The notes: generated by a model from the sequence alone, not told the origin. A stretch of 64,000 bases of DNA from an uncultured Prevotellaceae bacterium (GCA_900316585.1 ONDM01000012.1:1-64000), one strand, 5' to 3'. Positions 46,393 through 55,711 are shown, counted from the stretch's first letter. Made by a program: numbers and translations.

Positions 46393-46788
46393 GGTGGAGC
46401 TGGAGGGATTCGAACCCTCGTCCAAACAAGGAAACAATATGCTTTCTACATGCTTATCTCTGACTACGTTTTTCGAGCATCAGCAAGACCAGAGCCACCT
46501 ACCGATACCTTAGCCTTTAAGATTTCATCCAGGCATCAAGGCCTACCTGAACTATCCCCGATTTAGCTGTGCCACTGAACCAGAGCGCTTCGGAGCAACA
46601 GCCTCTGAGTGACATCTCGTTCCAGCACCTGGTGCCGGAATAAAGCTAATCTACTATACTTCGATTAAGCAGCGAGAGCGTAGTTGTTTTCGCCAGATAA
46701 TTGTTGGTAACTGATATTAAAGAGGAAATCACCGACCCTCTGCATGCTTACATACCCTTTCATCTCGCTGTCAAATCCAGTCAACCCC
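46393..46788 (-). ncRNA. ssrA: Transfer-messenger RNA
   Basis: tmRNA frees stalled ribosomes and tags the peptide for degradation. The 5' end (GGGGTTG, from 46788) pairs with the 3' end (CAGCTCC, near 46396), forming the acceptor stem. The T-arm GGGTTCGAATCCC precedes it. The tag frame at 46695-46666 reads GGC GAA AAC AAC TAC GCT CTC GCT GCT TAA, giving GENNYALAA. This fits the Bacteroidales pattern. The terminal A of CCA is not encoded (CCC in the genome), so it is added after transcription. Confidence 0.95.
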
Positions 46789-46802
46789 TTTTTTTGACGC
46801 TG

Positions 46803-46810
46803 CAAAGTTG
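46803..46810 (-). promoter_or_regulatory. Probable -7 element of tmRNA
   Basis: Minus strand reads CAACTTTG, one base off TAnnTTTG. It is 15 nt before the mature 5' end, which agrees with a short leader removed by RNase P. Confidence 0.5.
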
Positions 46811-46876
46811 CTTCTTTTTTTTCAAATAAACAACAATTTGCTCTTTCTTTTGAAAATATTGTTCAAAAAGTTTTTC

Positions 46877-46894
46877 TTTTTTTTTTTTTTTTTT
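46877..46894 (+). repeat. 18-nt T homopolymer in the promoter spacer
   Basis: Eighteen T residues in a row lie between the expected -33 region (about 46871-46876) and the -7 box at 46897. Such tracts change length by slipped-strand pairing, and here a change would alter promoter spacing. Confidence 0.7.
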
Positions 46895-46896
46895 AC

Positions 46897-46904
46897 TAGA
46901 TTTG
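46897..46904 (+). promoter_or_regulatory. -7 promoter element of the duplicated-lipoprotein/TonB operon
   Basis: TAGATTTG lies 2 nt after the T run and 78 nt before the first gene. No other canonical box is found before the six following genes. Confidence 0.6.
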
Positions 46905-46981
46905 TGGAAAGTTAGACCTTAAATCACTCAATGTGAAGGGAGAAAACGCAATTTAGCTAAATAATTCTAAACAATAAAGTT

Positions 46982-47374
46982 ATGAAAAAGAGTTTATTAT
47001 TTATGTTTATGTTTGTGGCAGTGCTGGGTTTCTTTTCCTGTCAAAAGGACGATATAGATAATTCAGACTCTACTACCTTTGAACTTAAACTGGATAAGGA
47101 CGGAATGATAAGTAGCCCTAAATGGCTGGCTGCAAAAGTTGATTCTATTGCACATTCAATGGAAAAAGTATTTTATCCTGACGTGCTGAAAATTACAGCA
47201 GGAAATGATTTTTATATCTGTATAAATAATCCTTCCGATATATTGAGTTCTTCATCAAGTAGTTCCCCATATTTATACTTTCATAAGAATGGAAAGCGTA
47301 TTAATCCTTTAGATCCACTGTTGAATAAAATAAGAACTTCCACTAGCCGCAAAATTATTTGGAGTAAGCATTAA
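46982..47374 (+). CDS. Small lipoprotein, copy 1 (130 residues)
   Basis: Signal peptide with lipobox FFSC (Cys 20), followed by an acidic stretch QKDDIDNSDS that should favour export to the outer membrane or surface. The next part (SSPKWLAAKVDSIAHS) is shared with copy 2. The C-terminal half, with a run of seven Ser residues and a YLYFHKNGKRI strand, differs. No family is recognised. It is the first gene of the TonB-receptor operon, 78 nt after the poly-T promoter. Confidence 0.85.
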   Translation: MKKSLLFMFMFVAVLGFFSCQKDDIDNSDSTTFELKLDKDGMISSPKWLAAKVDSIAHSMEKVFYPDVLKITAGNDFYICINNPSDILSSSSSSSPYLYFHKNGKRINPLDPLLNKIRTSTSRKIIWSKH

Positions 47375-47421
47375 GTCTTTTTTCTAATATGCAACTATTT
47401 GTAATTCTAAACAATAAAGTT

Positions 47422-47796
47422 ATGAAAAAGAGTTTATTATTTATGTTTATGTTTGTGGCAGTGCTGGGTTTCTTTTCTTGTCAAAAGGATGATATAGATA
47501 ATTCAGACTCTACTACCTTTGAACTTAAACTGGATAAGAACGGAATGATTAGTAGCCCTAAATGGTTAGCTGCTAAAGTTGATTCAGTGGCACATTCATA
47601 TAAGGTTGTAATGTATCCTTTCGTGTTGAAAATTACAACTAGAAGTGATTTTTATATCTATGTAACGGGTACATTTAGTTCTACAGTGAGTCAATTGTAT
47701 TTTCATAAAAATGGAAAGCGTATTTATCCTTCAGATCCACTGATGGATGAGATTGCATCCTCCACAAATCGTGAGACTATATGGAGTAAGCATTAA
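47422..47796 (+). CDS. Small lipoprotein, copy 2 (124 residues)
   Basis: A paralogue of the gene just upstream: nearly identical over the signal peptide and first 60 residues (one or two changes), then diverged (KVVMYPFVLKITTRSDFYIYV) and rejoining in FHKNGKRIYPSDPL and a shared WSKH end. The start is ATG 47422, in the same context as copy 1. An in-frame ATG 33 bp upstream lies outside the duplicated unit. Function is unknown. Confidence 0.85.
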   Translation: MKKSLLFMFMFVAVLGFFSCQKDDIDNSDSTTFELKLDKNGMISSPKWLAAKVDSVAHSYKVVMYPFVLKITTRSDFYIYVTGTFSSTVSQLYFHKNGKRIYPSDPLMDEIASSTNRETIWSKH

Positions 47797-47808
47797 GTCT
47801 TTCCAATA

Positions 47809-48483
47809 ATGAAAAGCAGTCTGTTACTATTCTCGTTTTTAGTCTGTTCTCTCTTACCCTGTATGGGGCAGACCAGGCAGGAACTGGAAACCCGATACGT
47901 TTCCGTGATGGGTGACTATGCCCGTCTTTATATAGGAAAAGTAGAGGTTCCCTACGATACACAGCTTTACAAGACTCTGCCTTACTTAAATGAGGACGGC
48001 TCTTTCCATGTAGGTGCTGTAGGCACGGAGGAACTGGTCTATCCTGAGGTAGCCCTCAGATTTGACGTGTACCTGAACCAACTGGTGGTAGAGTCTCCCC
48101 ATTCCCATGTCAGGGTGGTGCCAAGGAAGGAGAATGTACAATTCTTTACCTTGGAAGGGCAGAGATTTGTGAACTGCAACGGGACCTTCGTACGGGAGGA
48201 ATATGCGGGAAAAAAGCTCAGCCTTTTTACTTATATCTATAAGGAACAGGACTATCCAGATATTCAGCAGGCCAGGAAAAGGGTGCAGTTCAAGTCGAAG
48301 TGGGCCCTGTGGCTGGTTCAAGACGGGAAGGTAAAGACTGTAAAGAGCCTAAGCGACTTACAAGCTCTTTTCCCTGCCAGGAGTCAGGAAGTCAAGCGGT
48401 TTGCCGATGAGAAGAAACTGAAGTTCAATGCCAAGAACCGCATAAATTCCGTGAAATCTATCGTTGAATTCTTAGACTCGTAG
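47809..48483 (+). CDS. Exported protein of the TonB-receptor operon (224 residues), unknown function
   Basis: Signal peptide (MKSSLLLFSFLVCSLLPCMG) and a soluble domain of about 200 residues with many strands (LYIGKVEVPYDTQLYKTLPY) and a basic C-terminal third (SQEVKRFADEKKLKFNAKNR). It lies 12 bp after copy 2 and 3 bp before the TonB receptor, so it belongs to that system. No family is recognised. Confidence 0.82.
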   Translation: MKSSLLLFSFLVCSLLPCMGQTRQELETRYVSVMGDYARLYIGKVEVPYDTQLYKTLPYLNEDGSFHVGAVGTEELVYPEVALRFDVYLNQLVVESPHSHVRVVPRKENVQFFTLEGQRFVNCNGTFVREEYAGKKLSLFTYIYKEQDYPDIQQARKRVQFKSKWALWLVQDGKVKTVKSLSDLQALFPARSQEVKRFADEKKLKFNAKNRINSVKSIVEFLDS

Positions 48484-48486
48484 TGT

Positions 48487-51207
48487 ATGCGAAAAGTCAT
48501 CCTATTTTTACTTTGCCTCTGGCCTGCCATGCATGCCTCTGCTCAAGAAAAGGCAGACAGCATCTACTTGTCGCAGTTGATTCGGGAAATCCAGTCCCAT
48601 ACCAGCCTGCAGGTGTATAGTGTGGCTCCAGATACGCTGAAAGTGCTGAAGACCACCGACTACTCTTTGGATGGAATACGCCGTTCTGTGCAGGGAACCT
48701 CCGTTCAGGTAACGGTTCTGCAGGATAATCTTTTCTTCTCCCAAGGGCAACCCCTTTCTACAGAACTGGCAGCCTTCCAGCAGAACACAAACCCTGATTC
48801 AAAGGCTTATCTTCCTGTAGTCATAGCCAGCAATGAGAATCAGATTTATGAGGTAGGGTCTAAGATACAGTCTGCTAGTCCAGAGCGAGTCACCCTGCAA
48901 GGTCAGGTGTACAATTTCCGCACAGGAGCCCCTGTGGGAGGCGTGCAGATTCTCAGCAGAGAACCTTGGAATACAGCGTTGACAGGCAGTGACGGAACCT
49001 TTACCATAGAACTTCCGGCAGGTTACCGTGTGCTGGAGCTGGAAGGAATAGACATTCAGAAAACGCAACGGAAATTTCAGTTGCATGCCGATGGAGTGGT
49101 TCGTATAGAACTGGATGAAGACAAACACCTGCTGGAAGAAATCGTCGTGCTGGCCGGTCGGGTAAACCAGGTTCACAGCACCCAGATAGGTGTGGAGAAG
49201 TTCAATCCTATCCTGCTCAAGAATATCCCGTCGGCCCTGGGCGAGGCAGATGTGCTGAAGATGCTTCAGACCCTTCCGGGAGTAAAGACCGTGGGAGAGG
49301 CCAGCAACGGATTCAACGTGCGAGGCGGTGCCACAGACCAGAACCTGATTCTCTTTAACAACGGAACCATCTTTAACCCGAACCACATGTTCGGGCTGTT
49401 CACGGCTTTCAACTCCGACATGGTGAATGAGGCAGAGCTCTACAAGAGCAGCATCCCTGCCCGGTATGGCGGAAGAATATCCTCTGTACTGAACATCAGC
49501 AGCAAGGAAGGGAACAAGGAGAAGGCAACCGGAGCAGCTAGCATAGGCCTCCTTACTGCCAAGCTGAATCTGGAACTGCCTCTGGTGAAGAATAAACTCT
49601 CCCTCCAGCTGAACGGACGAATGACCTACAGCGACTGGATGCTGAAACATATCCCTGAAAAGAGCGGATACCGGAACGGTAAGGCCGGTTTCTATGATAT
49701 GGGAGGCGTGCTGAGCTGGAATATCAACGAGCGAAACAAGTTCAATGTGTATGGATACTACAGCCATGACCACTTCTCATTTATGGAGAAAGGGAAGTAT
49801 GGCTATACCAACATGAATTTCTCTGGTGAATGGAAATCATTCTTCAGTGATTCTTTCTCCGGGGAATTCTCGGCAGGTTATGATCACTACGACTATTACA
49901 ATGACGAGGGCCGGGGGAACGACAGCCCTTCTTCCACATACTCCGATTATTCTTCCTACAGGCTCTCCTATGCCATTCATCAGGTGTTCGGGAAAGCCCA
50001 TTTCAACTGGCAGGCCAATGACCAGCATCAGGTGAATTTCGGTCTGAACGTGAACTTCGACAATGTTCACAGCGGAAAAATGGAACCCCTGGCAGCCCTC
50101 TCCATGGTAGAACCATGGGAGTTGGAATGGGACAATGCCTTAGAGTCGGCTCTTTATCTAAGCGACCTTTATGACATCACTCCAGAGTGGAGTGTGGAAG
50201 GTGGCATTCGTCTCAGTATGTTTAATGTGCTGGGCCCAAGGCATGTGAACACTTACGAGGAGGGAAGTCTTCCTAGCGTAGAAACGCTGGTGGAGAGTAC
50301 GCTGAAAGACGGAATCATCAAGACTTACATGGGCCCGGAGTTCCGCCTTTCCACCCGTTACCGCTTGAAGGAGAACCTGAGCGTGAAGGCTGGCTTTAAT
50401 ACCATGCAGCAGTATTTCCACAAGGTTTCCAATACCAGCATCATGTCGCCTACCGATATCTGGAAACTGAGCGATGCCAACATCAAGCCTCAGAAAGGCT
50501 GGCAGGTGGCACTGGGCCTCTATCACGAGAGTCCTCGCCGAACCTGGGAATACTCCCTGGAAGCTTATTATAAGCAGCTGAACAACTATCTGGATTACAG
50601 AAACGGGGCAGAACTGCTCATGAATGACCATCTGGAAACAGACGTAATCTTCACGGAAGGTTATGCCTACGGTATAGAGCTTCAAGCCAAGAAAATGTTT
50701 GGAAACCTCACCGGGTGGGCCAGCTACAGCTATTCCAGAACGTTCATCCGGCAGAATGACCCCAGGGTGACAAATCCGGTAAATGGTGGGAAGTGGTATC
50801 CTACGGAGTACGACCGTCCACATGAGTTCAAGCTAACGGGCAACTATAAGTTTACCCAGCGGTTCAGCATATCGGCCAACTTGGACTATAGTAGTGGCCG
50901 CCCTACAACCATTCCAGCCGGGCAGTATTATGACCGGCGACAGATGAGGTGGCTTCCATACTACATAGACCGCAACAGCTATCGTATTCCAGACTACCTG
51001 CGCTTGGATTTATCCCTGAATCTGGAGCAGGGGCATCATCGGACTCGATGGCTGCATACCAGCTATAGCTTAGGTGTCTATAATGCCTTGGCACGCAGGA
51101 ATGTGTATAATGTGTACTATGTGGTGGAAAATGGTGCCATCAAGGGTTACCAACTCTCCATCTTCGGCACCGCCATTCCTTACCTTACTGTTAATCTTAA
51201 TTTCTGA
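48487..51207 (+). CDS. TonB-dependent outer-membrane receptor (DUF4249-associated type)
   Basis: A 906-residue outer-membrane transporter. Signal peptide (1-19), an STN-like domain (about 20-90), a carboxypeptidase-regulatory beta-sandwich (about 137-215, RVTLQGQVYNFRTGAPVGGV), then plug (about 230-350, with VKTVGEASNGFNVRGGATDQ) and a 22-strand barrel ending in an aromatic Phe. It is not a SusC of the usual glycan type, since no SusD follows. Instead the next gene encodes a DUF4249 lipoprotein, a pair repeatedly found in Bacteroidota. The ligand is not known. The STN-like domain could signal to an anti-sigma factor, but none is encoded here. Confidence 0.92.
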   Translation: MRKVILFLLCLWPAMHASAQEKADSIYLSQLIREIQSHTSLQVYSVAPDTLKVLKTTDYSLDGIRRSVQGTSVQVTVLQDNLFFSQGQPLSTELAAFQQNTNPDSKAYLPVVIASNENQIYEVGSKIQSASPERVTLQGQVYNFRTGAPVGGVQILSREPWNTALTGSDGTFTIELPAGYRVLELEGIDIQKTQRKFQLHADGVVRIELDEDKHLLEEIVVLAGRVNQVHSTQIGVEKFNPILLKNIPSALGEADVLKMLQTLPGVKTVGEASNGFNVRGGATDQNLILFNNGTIFNPNHMFGLFTAFNSDMVNEAELYKSSIPARYGGRISSVLNISSKEGNKEKATGAASIGLLTAKLNLELPLVKNKLSLQLNGRMTYSDWMLKHIPEKSGYRNGKAGFYDMGGVLSWNINERNKFNVYGYYSHDHFSFMEKGKYGYTNMNFSGEWKSFFSDSFSGEFSAGYDHYDYYNDEGRGNDSPSSTYSDYSSYRLSYAIHQVFGKAHFNWQANDQHQVNFGLNVNFDNVHSGKMEPLAALSMVEPWELEWDNALESALYLSDLYDITPEWSVEGGIRLSMFNVLGPRHVNTYEEGSLPSVETLVESTLKDGIIKTYMGPEFRLSTRYRLKENLSVKAGFNTMQQYFHKVSNTSIMSPTDIWKLSDANIKPQKGWQVALGLYHESPRRTWEYSLEAYYKQLNNYLDYRNGAELLMNDHLETDVIFTEGYAYGIELQAKKMFGNLTGWASYSYSRTFIRQNDPRVTNPVNGGKWYPTEYDRPHEFKLTGNYKFTQRFSISANLDYSSGRPTTIPAGQYYDRRQMRWLPYYIDRNSYRIPDYLRLDLSLNLEQGHHRTRWLHTSYSLGVYNALARRNVYNVYYVVENGAIKGYQLSIFGTAIPYLTVNLNF

Positions 51208-51212
51208 GCTCC

Positions 51213-52340
51213 ATGAAGAAGATCATATCTATAGTTGGAATGTTGGCACTGCTGCTGGGTTCATGCATTGAAGAATTTAACGCCCAACTGCCAGAAGGCG
51301 AGGATAACATATTGGTGGTGGATGGTTCCATTATCGGCGATAGCCTCTGTACTTTCTACCTGAGCCGGAGTGTGGCGGTAGGTGAAGGGAATGCATTCAA
51401 AGGGGAAATGTCGGCCTCCGTAAAAGTTTTAGGCTCCGATGGGACAGAGTGGCCTGGAACCTTAGAGGGGGAAGGTGTTTATCAGGTTCAGGTAGGTACA
51501 TTGACCCCTGGCGTGTCTTATCAACTTCAGATTCAGTCTAAAGGGCTGACCTATACCTCTCATCCTCAAACACCCCTGGAAACCCCTCAGCTGGCAGATT
51601 CCCTGTTGGTGAGAGAAAATGAAGCAAAAGAAGAGGCGAGTATGCTTCTTTACCTTACCATGCGTGGATCAAGTAACGCCTATTACCGCATTTCCTATCT
51701 TCAAGACTGGGAGATACGGGCTGTATGGAAGGCCGATGTGGAATATGACCGGAATACAAAGGAGATAGTTCCAGTGACCCTGCCTATATACAGGGGTTGG
51801 AAGAGTGATTATGCAGATAATCCATACCTTTTAGCTGCGGATAAATATGGGTCGGGCTCCAATTTCCCCATAGAGCTTTATCGTATTTCATTACGGCAGG
51901 ATAATCTGTCTTATCGCCACTGTACCAGTGTACTGCTGCGTGCCATCTCTAAGGAGGAATATGAATATGAGAAGATTCGCAGTCAGATTAGCAGTGAAAT
52001 GGGTGGCCTTTTCACTCCTCAGCCTTCGGAACTTCCTACAAACATTACCTGCAGTGATCCTTCGGTCAAGGTGATAGGCTATGTAGGTGTATCTAAAAAT
52101 GTGGCATTAAGTAGATTCTACATTAATACTACGAAGGTAAACTGTATATATAATATAAATAATTATGAAAGATGTGAGGCACATCCCATGAGTTATTATG
52201 AGGCAAATAGTTATGATGTGATGTATAACTGGGGGTATAGGCTCGTAGGAAGTTCCAAGCTCTGGGCACGGGGTAGTTGTGTAGATGTACGTCTCAATCA
52301 GGCTACACTGGAGGAACCAGCGTGGTGGCAGGAAGAATAA
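51213..52340 (+). CDS. DUF4249 lipoprotein, partner of the TonB receptor
   Basis: A 375-residue lipoprotein (lipobox LGSC, Cys 17) with the DUF4249 fold: EDNILVVDGSIIGDSLCTFYLSRS at the N-terminus and the SYQLQIQSKGLTYTSHPQT segment. Two Cys pairs are present in the second half. DUF4249 proteins are usually encoded beside a TonB receptor with a carboxypeptidase-like domain, and may be its surface lid or ligand-binding subunit by analogy with SusD; that role is inferred. It starts 5 bp after the receptor stop. Confidence 0.85.
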   Translation: MKKIISIVGMLALLLGSCIEEFNAQLPEGEDNILVVDGSIIGDSLCTFYLSRSVAVGEGNAFKGEMSASVKVLGSDGTEWPGTLEGEGVYQVQVGTLTPGVSYQLQIQSKGLTYTSHPQTPLETPQLADSLLVRENEAKEEASMLLYLTMRGSSNAYYRISYLQDWEIRAVWKADVEYDRNTKEIVPVTLPIYRGWKSDYADNPYLLAADKYGSGSNFPIELYRISLRQDNLSYRHCTSVLLRAISKEEYEYEKIRSQISSEMGGLFTPQPSELPTNITCSDPSVKVIGYVGVSKNVALSRFYINTTKVNCIYNINNYERCEAHPMSYYEANSYDVMYNWGYRLVGSSKLWARGSCVDVRLNQATLEEPAWWQEE

Positions 52341-52351
52341 AACAGAATGTT

Positions 52352-53947
52352 ATGAAAAGACTATTGTTTTTTATTTGGATAAGTCTGGTTCCCTTCCTGT
52401 GTAAGGGGCAGAGTGCTCAGGAATACCTGCAGGTGGTCACCGATAGAAATCTATACATCACCGGTGAGAGAATCCATGTATCCGTCAGGGTAGAGGATGG
52501 GAGCCATCATCCACTAGATATGAGCAAGGTAGCCTATGTGGAACTCAGTGACACCCAGAAAGCCCATGTCCAGTTCATGATAGCCCTAAAGGATGGCCAG
52601 GGTTGGGGTGAGGCACTCTTGCCAGCCACCATGCATAGTGGCAATTATGAGCTAAGTGTCTATACGTACTATATGAAAAACTTCGGGTCCGATAGTTTCT
52701 ATAGGAAGAATCTGGGTGTAGTGAACCTGAATTTCAAGTCGCCAGAAGATAATCTTGTATGGGAAGAGGGCCTATCGCAAATCTCAGCTTCCAGTGATTA
52801 TCCTATTCATACGGATAAACCGGTCTATGGCAAGCGTTCCCCGATAAGGGTTCAGTTGCCTAAAGATGGCCAAGGGCACGCTACACTTTCTGTCAGAAGG
52901 CTGGATATGGAAATGCTTTCGGAGGATCCGATTTCTAAAGTACAATCTTATGGGGGAAAAGCATCGTCAGCCTATCTCCCGGAAGTGGAAGGGCATCTTC
53001 TTTCTGTTCAACCTACAGAGGGAGTGGGCTCTTTAGCACGGGTTCAGCTAGGGGTAATGGGGCTGGACACTCATGTAGCAGATGGGAAGAAGCTCAGAGG
53101 TGATGAGTTCCTGTTTCTCATGAATGGAGTATATGGGCATCAACATGTAGCGTTGGCTGGCTTCGATGCGCAGAATAATCCTGCACCTGTGACGCTGAAA
53201 TCTCCTTATGCGCAATGTCTTCCTGCTGAGCTGCCAGTCTTGAAGGTCAGGTATGAAGAAACACCGTTGAAGTTCAGACTGCTGGCTAGCCAACTGCAAG
53301 GAAGTGTGGTGCCTCAGAGAGACCCACAACAGCGCTTCACCGTAGAGGGAAGGGAACCAAGCTATATCTACAACCTCTCTGAATACACCCCTATGAAGAG
53401 CATTCGTGAGGCTCTGATGGAATTTGTGGAAGGCATAAAATACGACAAGCACAAGGGTAGCTATGCCTTGTTTACCACTACAGAAGAGGTTAGTGGCTAC
53501 AGTAGTCAGCCTGCTTTGGTGCTTCTGGATGGAGTCCCAGTGCAGGACATAGATAAACTGATGGGGTACGATGCTCGCAGGATACATTATATTCTAATCT
53601 ATAGAGGCAAATATACCTTTGGTGATAATGTACAGGAGGGAGTCATCTCGTTCACTACCTATACTGGGGAACTGCCAAGTTATCAGTTGACAGAAAATGA
53701 GAGACTCTACGAGTATGACTTTCCACAAAACCGTCCGCCTTTTGAAGCTAGGGAATACGGAAATTCCACGGAAGTTTCTGCAGAACAGCCAGATTTCCGT
53801 AGCTTATTGTATTGGAATCCACAGGTAAAAGGTGATGCTGTTTCTTTCTATTCCTCTGACATGACGGGAGTCTATGAAATAAAACTGACGACATTCAACG
53901 CTCATGGAGAGGAGGAAAGCTTTCTAGGGTATTTTGAAGTACGATAG
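52352..53947 (+). CDS. Exported MG2-domain protein with a barrel-less plug-like domain
   Basis: A 531-residue exported protein. Signal peptide (1-19), then an alpha-2-macroglobulin MG2-like domain (about 25-135; TDRNLYITGERIHVSVRVED is typical). After a middle region, residues about 385-440 look like a TonB-receptor plug: ALVLLDGVPVQDIDKL, then IHYILIYRG and EGVISFTTYTG, but no barrel follows. It is 11 bp after the DUF4249 gene and closes the operon. It could recognise or gate the neighbouring receptor, or be a periplasmic relic of one. Confidence 0.78.
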   Translation: MKRLLFFIWISLVPFLCKGQSAQEYLQVVTDRNLYITGERIHVSVRVEDGSHHPLDMSKVAYVELSDTQKAHVQFMIALKDGQGWGEALLPATMHSGNYELSVYTYYMKNFGSDSFYRKNLGVVNLNFKSPEDNLVWEEGLSQISASSDYPIHTDKPVYGKRSPIRVQLPKDGQGHATLSVRRLDMEMLSEDPISKVQSYGGKASSAYLPEVEGHLLSVQPTEGVGSLARVQLGVMGLDTHVADGKKLRGDEFLFLMNGVYGHQHVALAGFDAQNNPAPVTLKSPYAQCLPAELPVLKVRYEETPLKFRLLASQLQGSVVPQRDPQQRFTVEGREPSYIYNLSEYTPMKSIREALMEFVEGIKYDKHKGSYALFTTTEEVSGYSSQPALVLLDGVPVQDIDKLMGYDARRIHYILIYRGKYTFGDNVQEGVISFTTYTGELPSYQLTENERLYEYDFPQNRPPFEAREYGNSTEVSAEQPDFRSLLYWNPQVKGDAVSFYSSDMTGVYEIKLTTFNAHGEEESFLGYFEVR

Positions 53948-54036
53948 AAAACTTATATTTGATATGGTCTGCGAAGTAAAAATGAGATAGTCCTCATAAC
54001 CTTTGTTCGCTGGGCAGACATAAGGGATACAAAAAA

Positions 54037-54067
54037 AGAGAGGCATCTTAAGTTGCCTCTCTTTTTG
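54037..54067. terminator. Bidirectional terminator between the MG2 and RNase Y genes
   Basis: A 9-bp stem (54037-54045 with 54054-54062) with A residues before and T residues after it, between convergent genes. Confidence 0.85.
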
Positions 54068-54086
54068 TCGTTATATTATGATTAGA

Positions 54087-55619
54087 TTATTTAGCGTAAC
54101 TTACAGAACGGGTCTCACGGATTACGGTAATCTTAACCTGTCCTGGGTAAGTCATCTCGTCCTGAATCTTCTTGGCAATCTCGCCACTCAGCTTCTCGGT
54201 CTGGACATCATCAATCTTGTCGGCCCCTACAATGACACGAAGTTCACGACCAGCCTGAATAGCGTATGTCTTGGTCACGCCTGGATAGCTCATGGCAATG
54301 TTCTCCAAATCGTTCAGACGCTTGATGTAAGCCTCTACAATCTCACGGCGGGCACCTGGACGGGCACCTGAGATGGCATCGCAAACCTGAACGATAGGAG
54401 CAATCATGGTGGTCATCTCCATCTCATCGTGGTGAGCACCTACGGCATTGACAATGTCTGGTTTCTCCTTGTATTTCTCAGCCAGCTTGGCGCCATAGAT
54501 AGCGTGTGGCAATTCTGGTTCCTCATCGGGCACTTTACCGATATCGTGAAGCAGACCGGCACGTTTCGCTTTCTTAGGATTCAGGCCTAACTCTGCAGCC
54601 ATGATGGCACACAGATTGGCAGTTTCACGTGCGTGCTGCAAGAGGTTCTGCCCATAGGAAGAACGGTATTTCATCTTACCGATGATGCGGATGAGTTCTG
54701 GATGAAGACCGTGAATACCTAAGTCGATGGTGGTACGCTTACCTGTTTCAATGACTTCTTCTTCAACCTGTTTCTTAACCTTGGCAACCACTTCCTCTAT
54801 GCGAGCTGGGTGAATACGTCCGTCGGTTACCAGCTGGTGTAAAGCCAAGCGAGCTATTTCACGACGCACAGGGTCAAAGGCACTCAAAACGATAGCCTCT
54901 GGAGTATCATCAACCACAATCTCAACACCGGTGGCTGCTTCCAAGGCACGAATGTTACGGCCTTCACGGCCGATGATACGGCCCTTCACTTCATCATTGT
55001 CAATATGGAATACCGTGACGGAATTCTCTATTGCAGTTTCAGTAGCTACACGCTGGATACTCTGGATGACAATCCGCTTAGCTTCTTTGTTGGCAGAAAT
55101 CTTGGCCTCTTCCATGATGTCATTGATGTAGCTGGCAGCCTGGGTCTTGGCCTCATCTTTCAAGGACTCAACCAGATGCTCTTTAGCTTCTTCGGCACTC
55201 AGTCCACTGATGGTTTCTAGCTTGGCCAGCTCCTGCTTGTGAAGATTATCCACTTCCTGAGCCTTCTCGTTCAGGCGTTTCTGCTGGTTCTCCAGATTCT
55301 GTCTTTGGTTGTCGTTCTCACGGTTCTTACGGTTCAGGTCCTCTTGACGCTGGTTCAGGGACATCTCACGCTGCTTAAGCTTGTTCTCAGCCTGCTGGAT
55401 ACGCTGATTGCGCTGCTGCACTTCCTTCTCCAGCTCCGATTTTTTATTCAGGAATTTCTCCTTTACCTCAAGGAGTTTCTTCTCCTTGAGAACTTGTGCC
55501 TCTTCTTCAGCCTGTGTAACGATACTGTTATATTTACCCTTAGCCACATAGCGGAATAGGCAGTATCCCAACAATGCGCCTATGAGGAGAGCCACAATAG
55601 CTACTACTATAGTTACCAT
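54087..55619 (-). CDS. rny: Ribonuclease Y
   Basis: A membrane-anchored endoribonuclease that starts mRNA decay. The 510 residues comprise an N-terminal membrane helix ([20 protein letters not shown]), a long coiled coil (about 25-190, Gln/Glu/Lys-rich), a KH domain with [15 protein letters not shown], and an HD domain with [14 protein letters not shown]. The length matches the family. It follows zapA but a strong hairpin lies between them, so how it is transcribed is uncertain. Confidence 0.95.
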   Translation of the reverse strand: MVTIVVAIVALLIGALLGYCLFRYVAKGKYNSIVTQAEEEAQVLKEKKLLEVKEKFLNKKSELEKEVQQRNQRIQQAENKLKQREMSLNQRQEDLNRKNRENDNQRQNLENQQKRLNEKAQEVDNLHKQELAKLETISGLSAEEAKEHLVESLKDEAKTQAASYINDIMEEAKISANKEAKRIVIQSIQRVATETAIENSVTVFHIDNDEVKGRIIGREGRNIRALEAATGVEIVVDDTPEAIVLSAFDPVRREIARLALHQLVTDGRIHPARIEEVVAKVKKQVEEEVIETGKRTTIDLGIHGLHPELIRIIGKMKYRSSYGQNLLQHARETANLCAIMAAELGLNPKKAKRAGLLHDIGKVPDEEPELPHAIYGAKLAEKYKEKPDIVNAVGAHHDEMEMTTMIAPIVQVCDAISGARPGARREIVEAYIKRLNDLENIAMSYPGVTKTYAIQAGRELRVIVGADKIDDVQTEKLSGEIAKKIQDEMTYPGQVKITVIRETRSVSYAK

Positions 55620-55641
55620 TTATTCTACGTTATAAAAATAT

Positions 55642-55689
55642 AAAAAAGCACCAAATTAAGATATCCTGAGGGAATATCTTAACCGGTGC
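55642..55689 (-). terminator. Hairpin with T run between zapA and rny
   Basis: Bases 55648-55689 fold into a stem of about 19 pairs closing CTCA, and six T residues follow on the minus strand. It looks like an intrinsic terminator after zapA or an attenuator before rny. Confidence 0.8.
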
Positions 55690-55711
55690 GAACTCTAATT
55701 CTCAAAATTTA

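Larger units (their letters stand above)
46962..47802 (+). repeat. Tandem duplication containing two lipoprotein genes
   Basis: Copy 1 (46962-47380) and copy 2 (47402-47802) are direct repeats offset by 440 bp at the left end. The first 170 bp, including 20 bp before the ATG, are almost identical. The right halves diverge but end alike in TGGAGTAAGCATTAAGTC. Confidence 0.9.

Noticed and set aside
48799..49773. Open frame of 324 codons opposite the TonB receptor
   Set aside because: Antisense to the plug and barrel of a clear TonB receptor, without promoter or domain.
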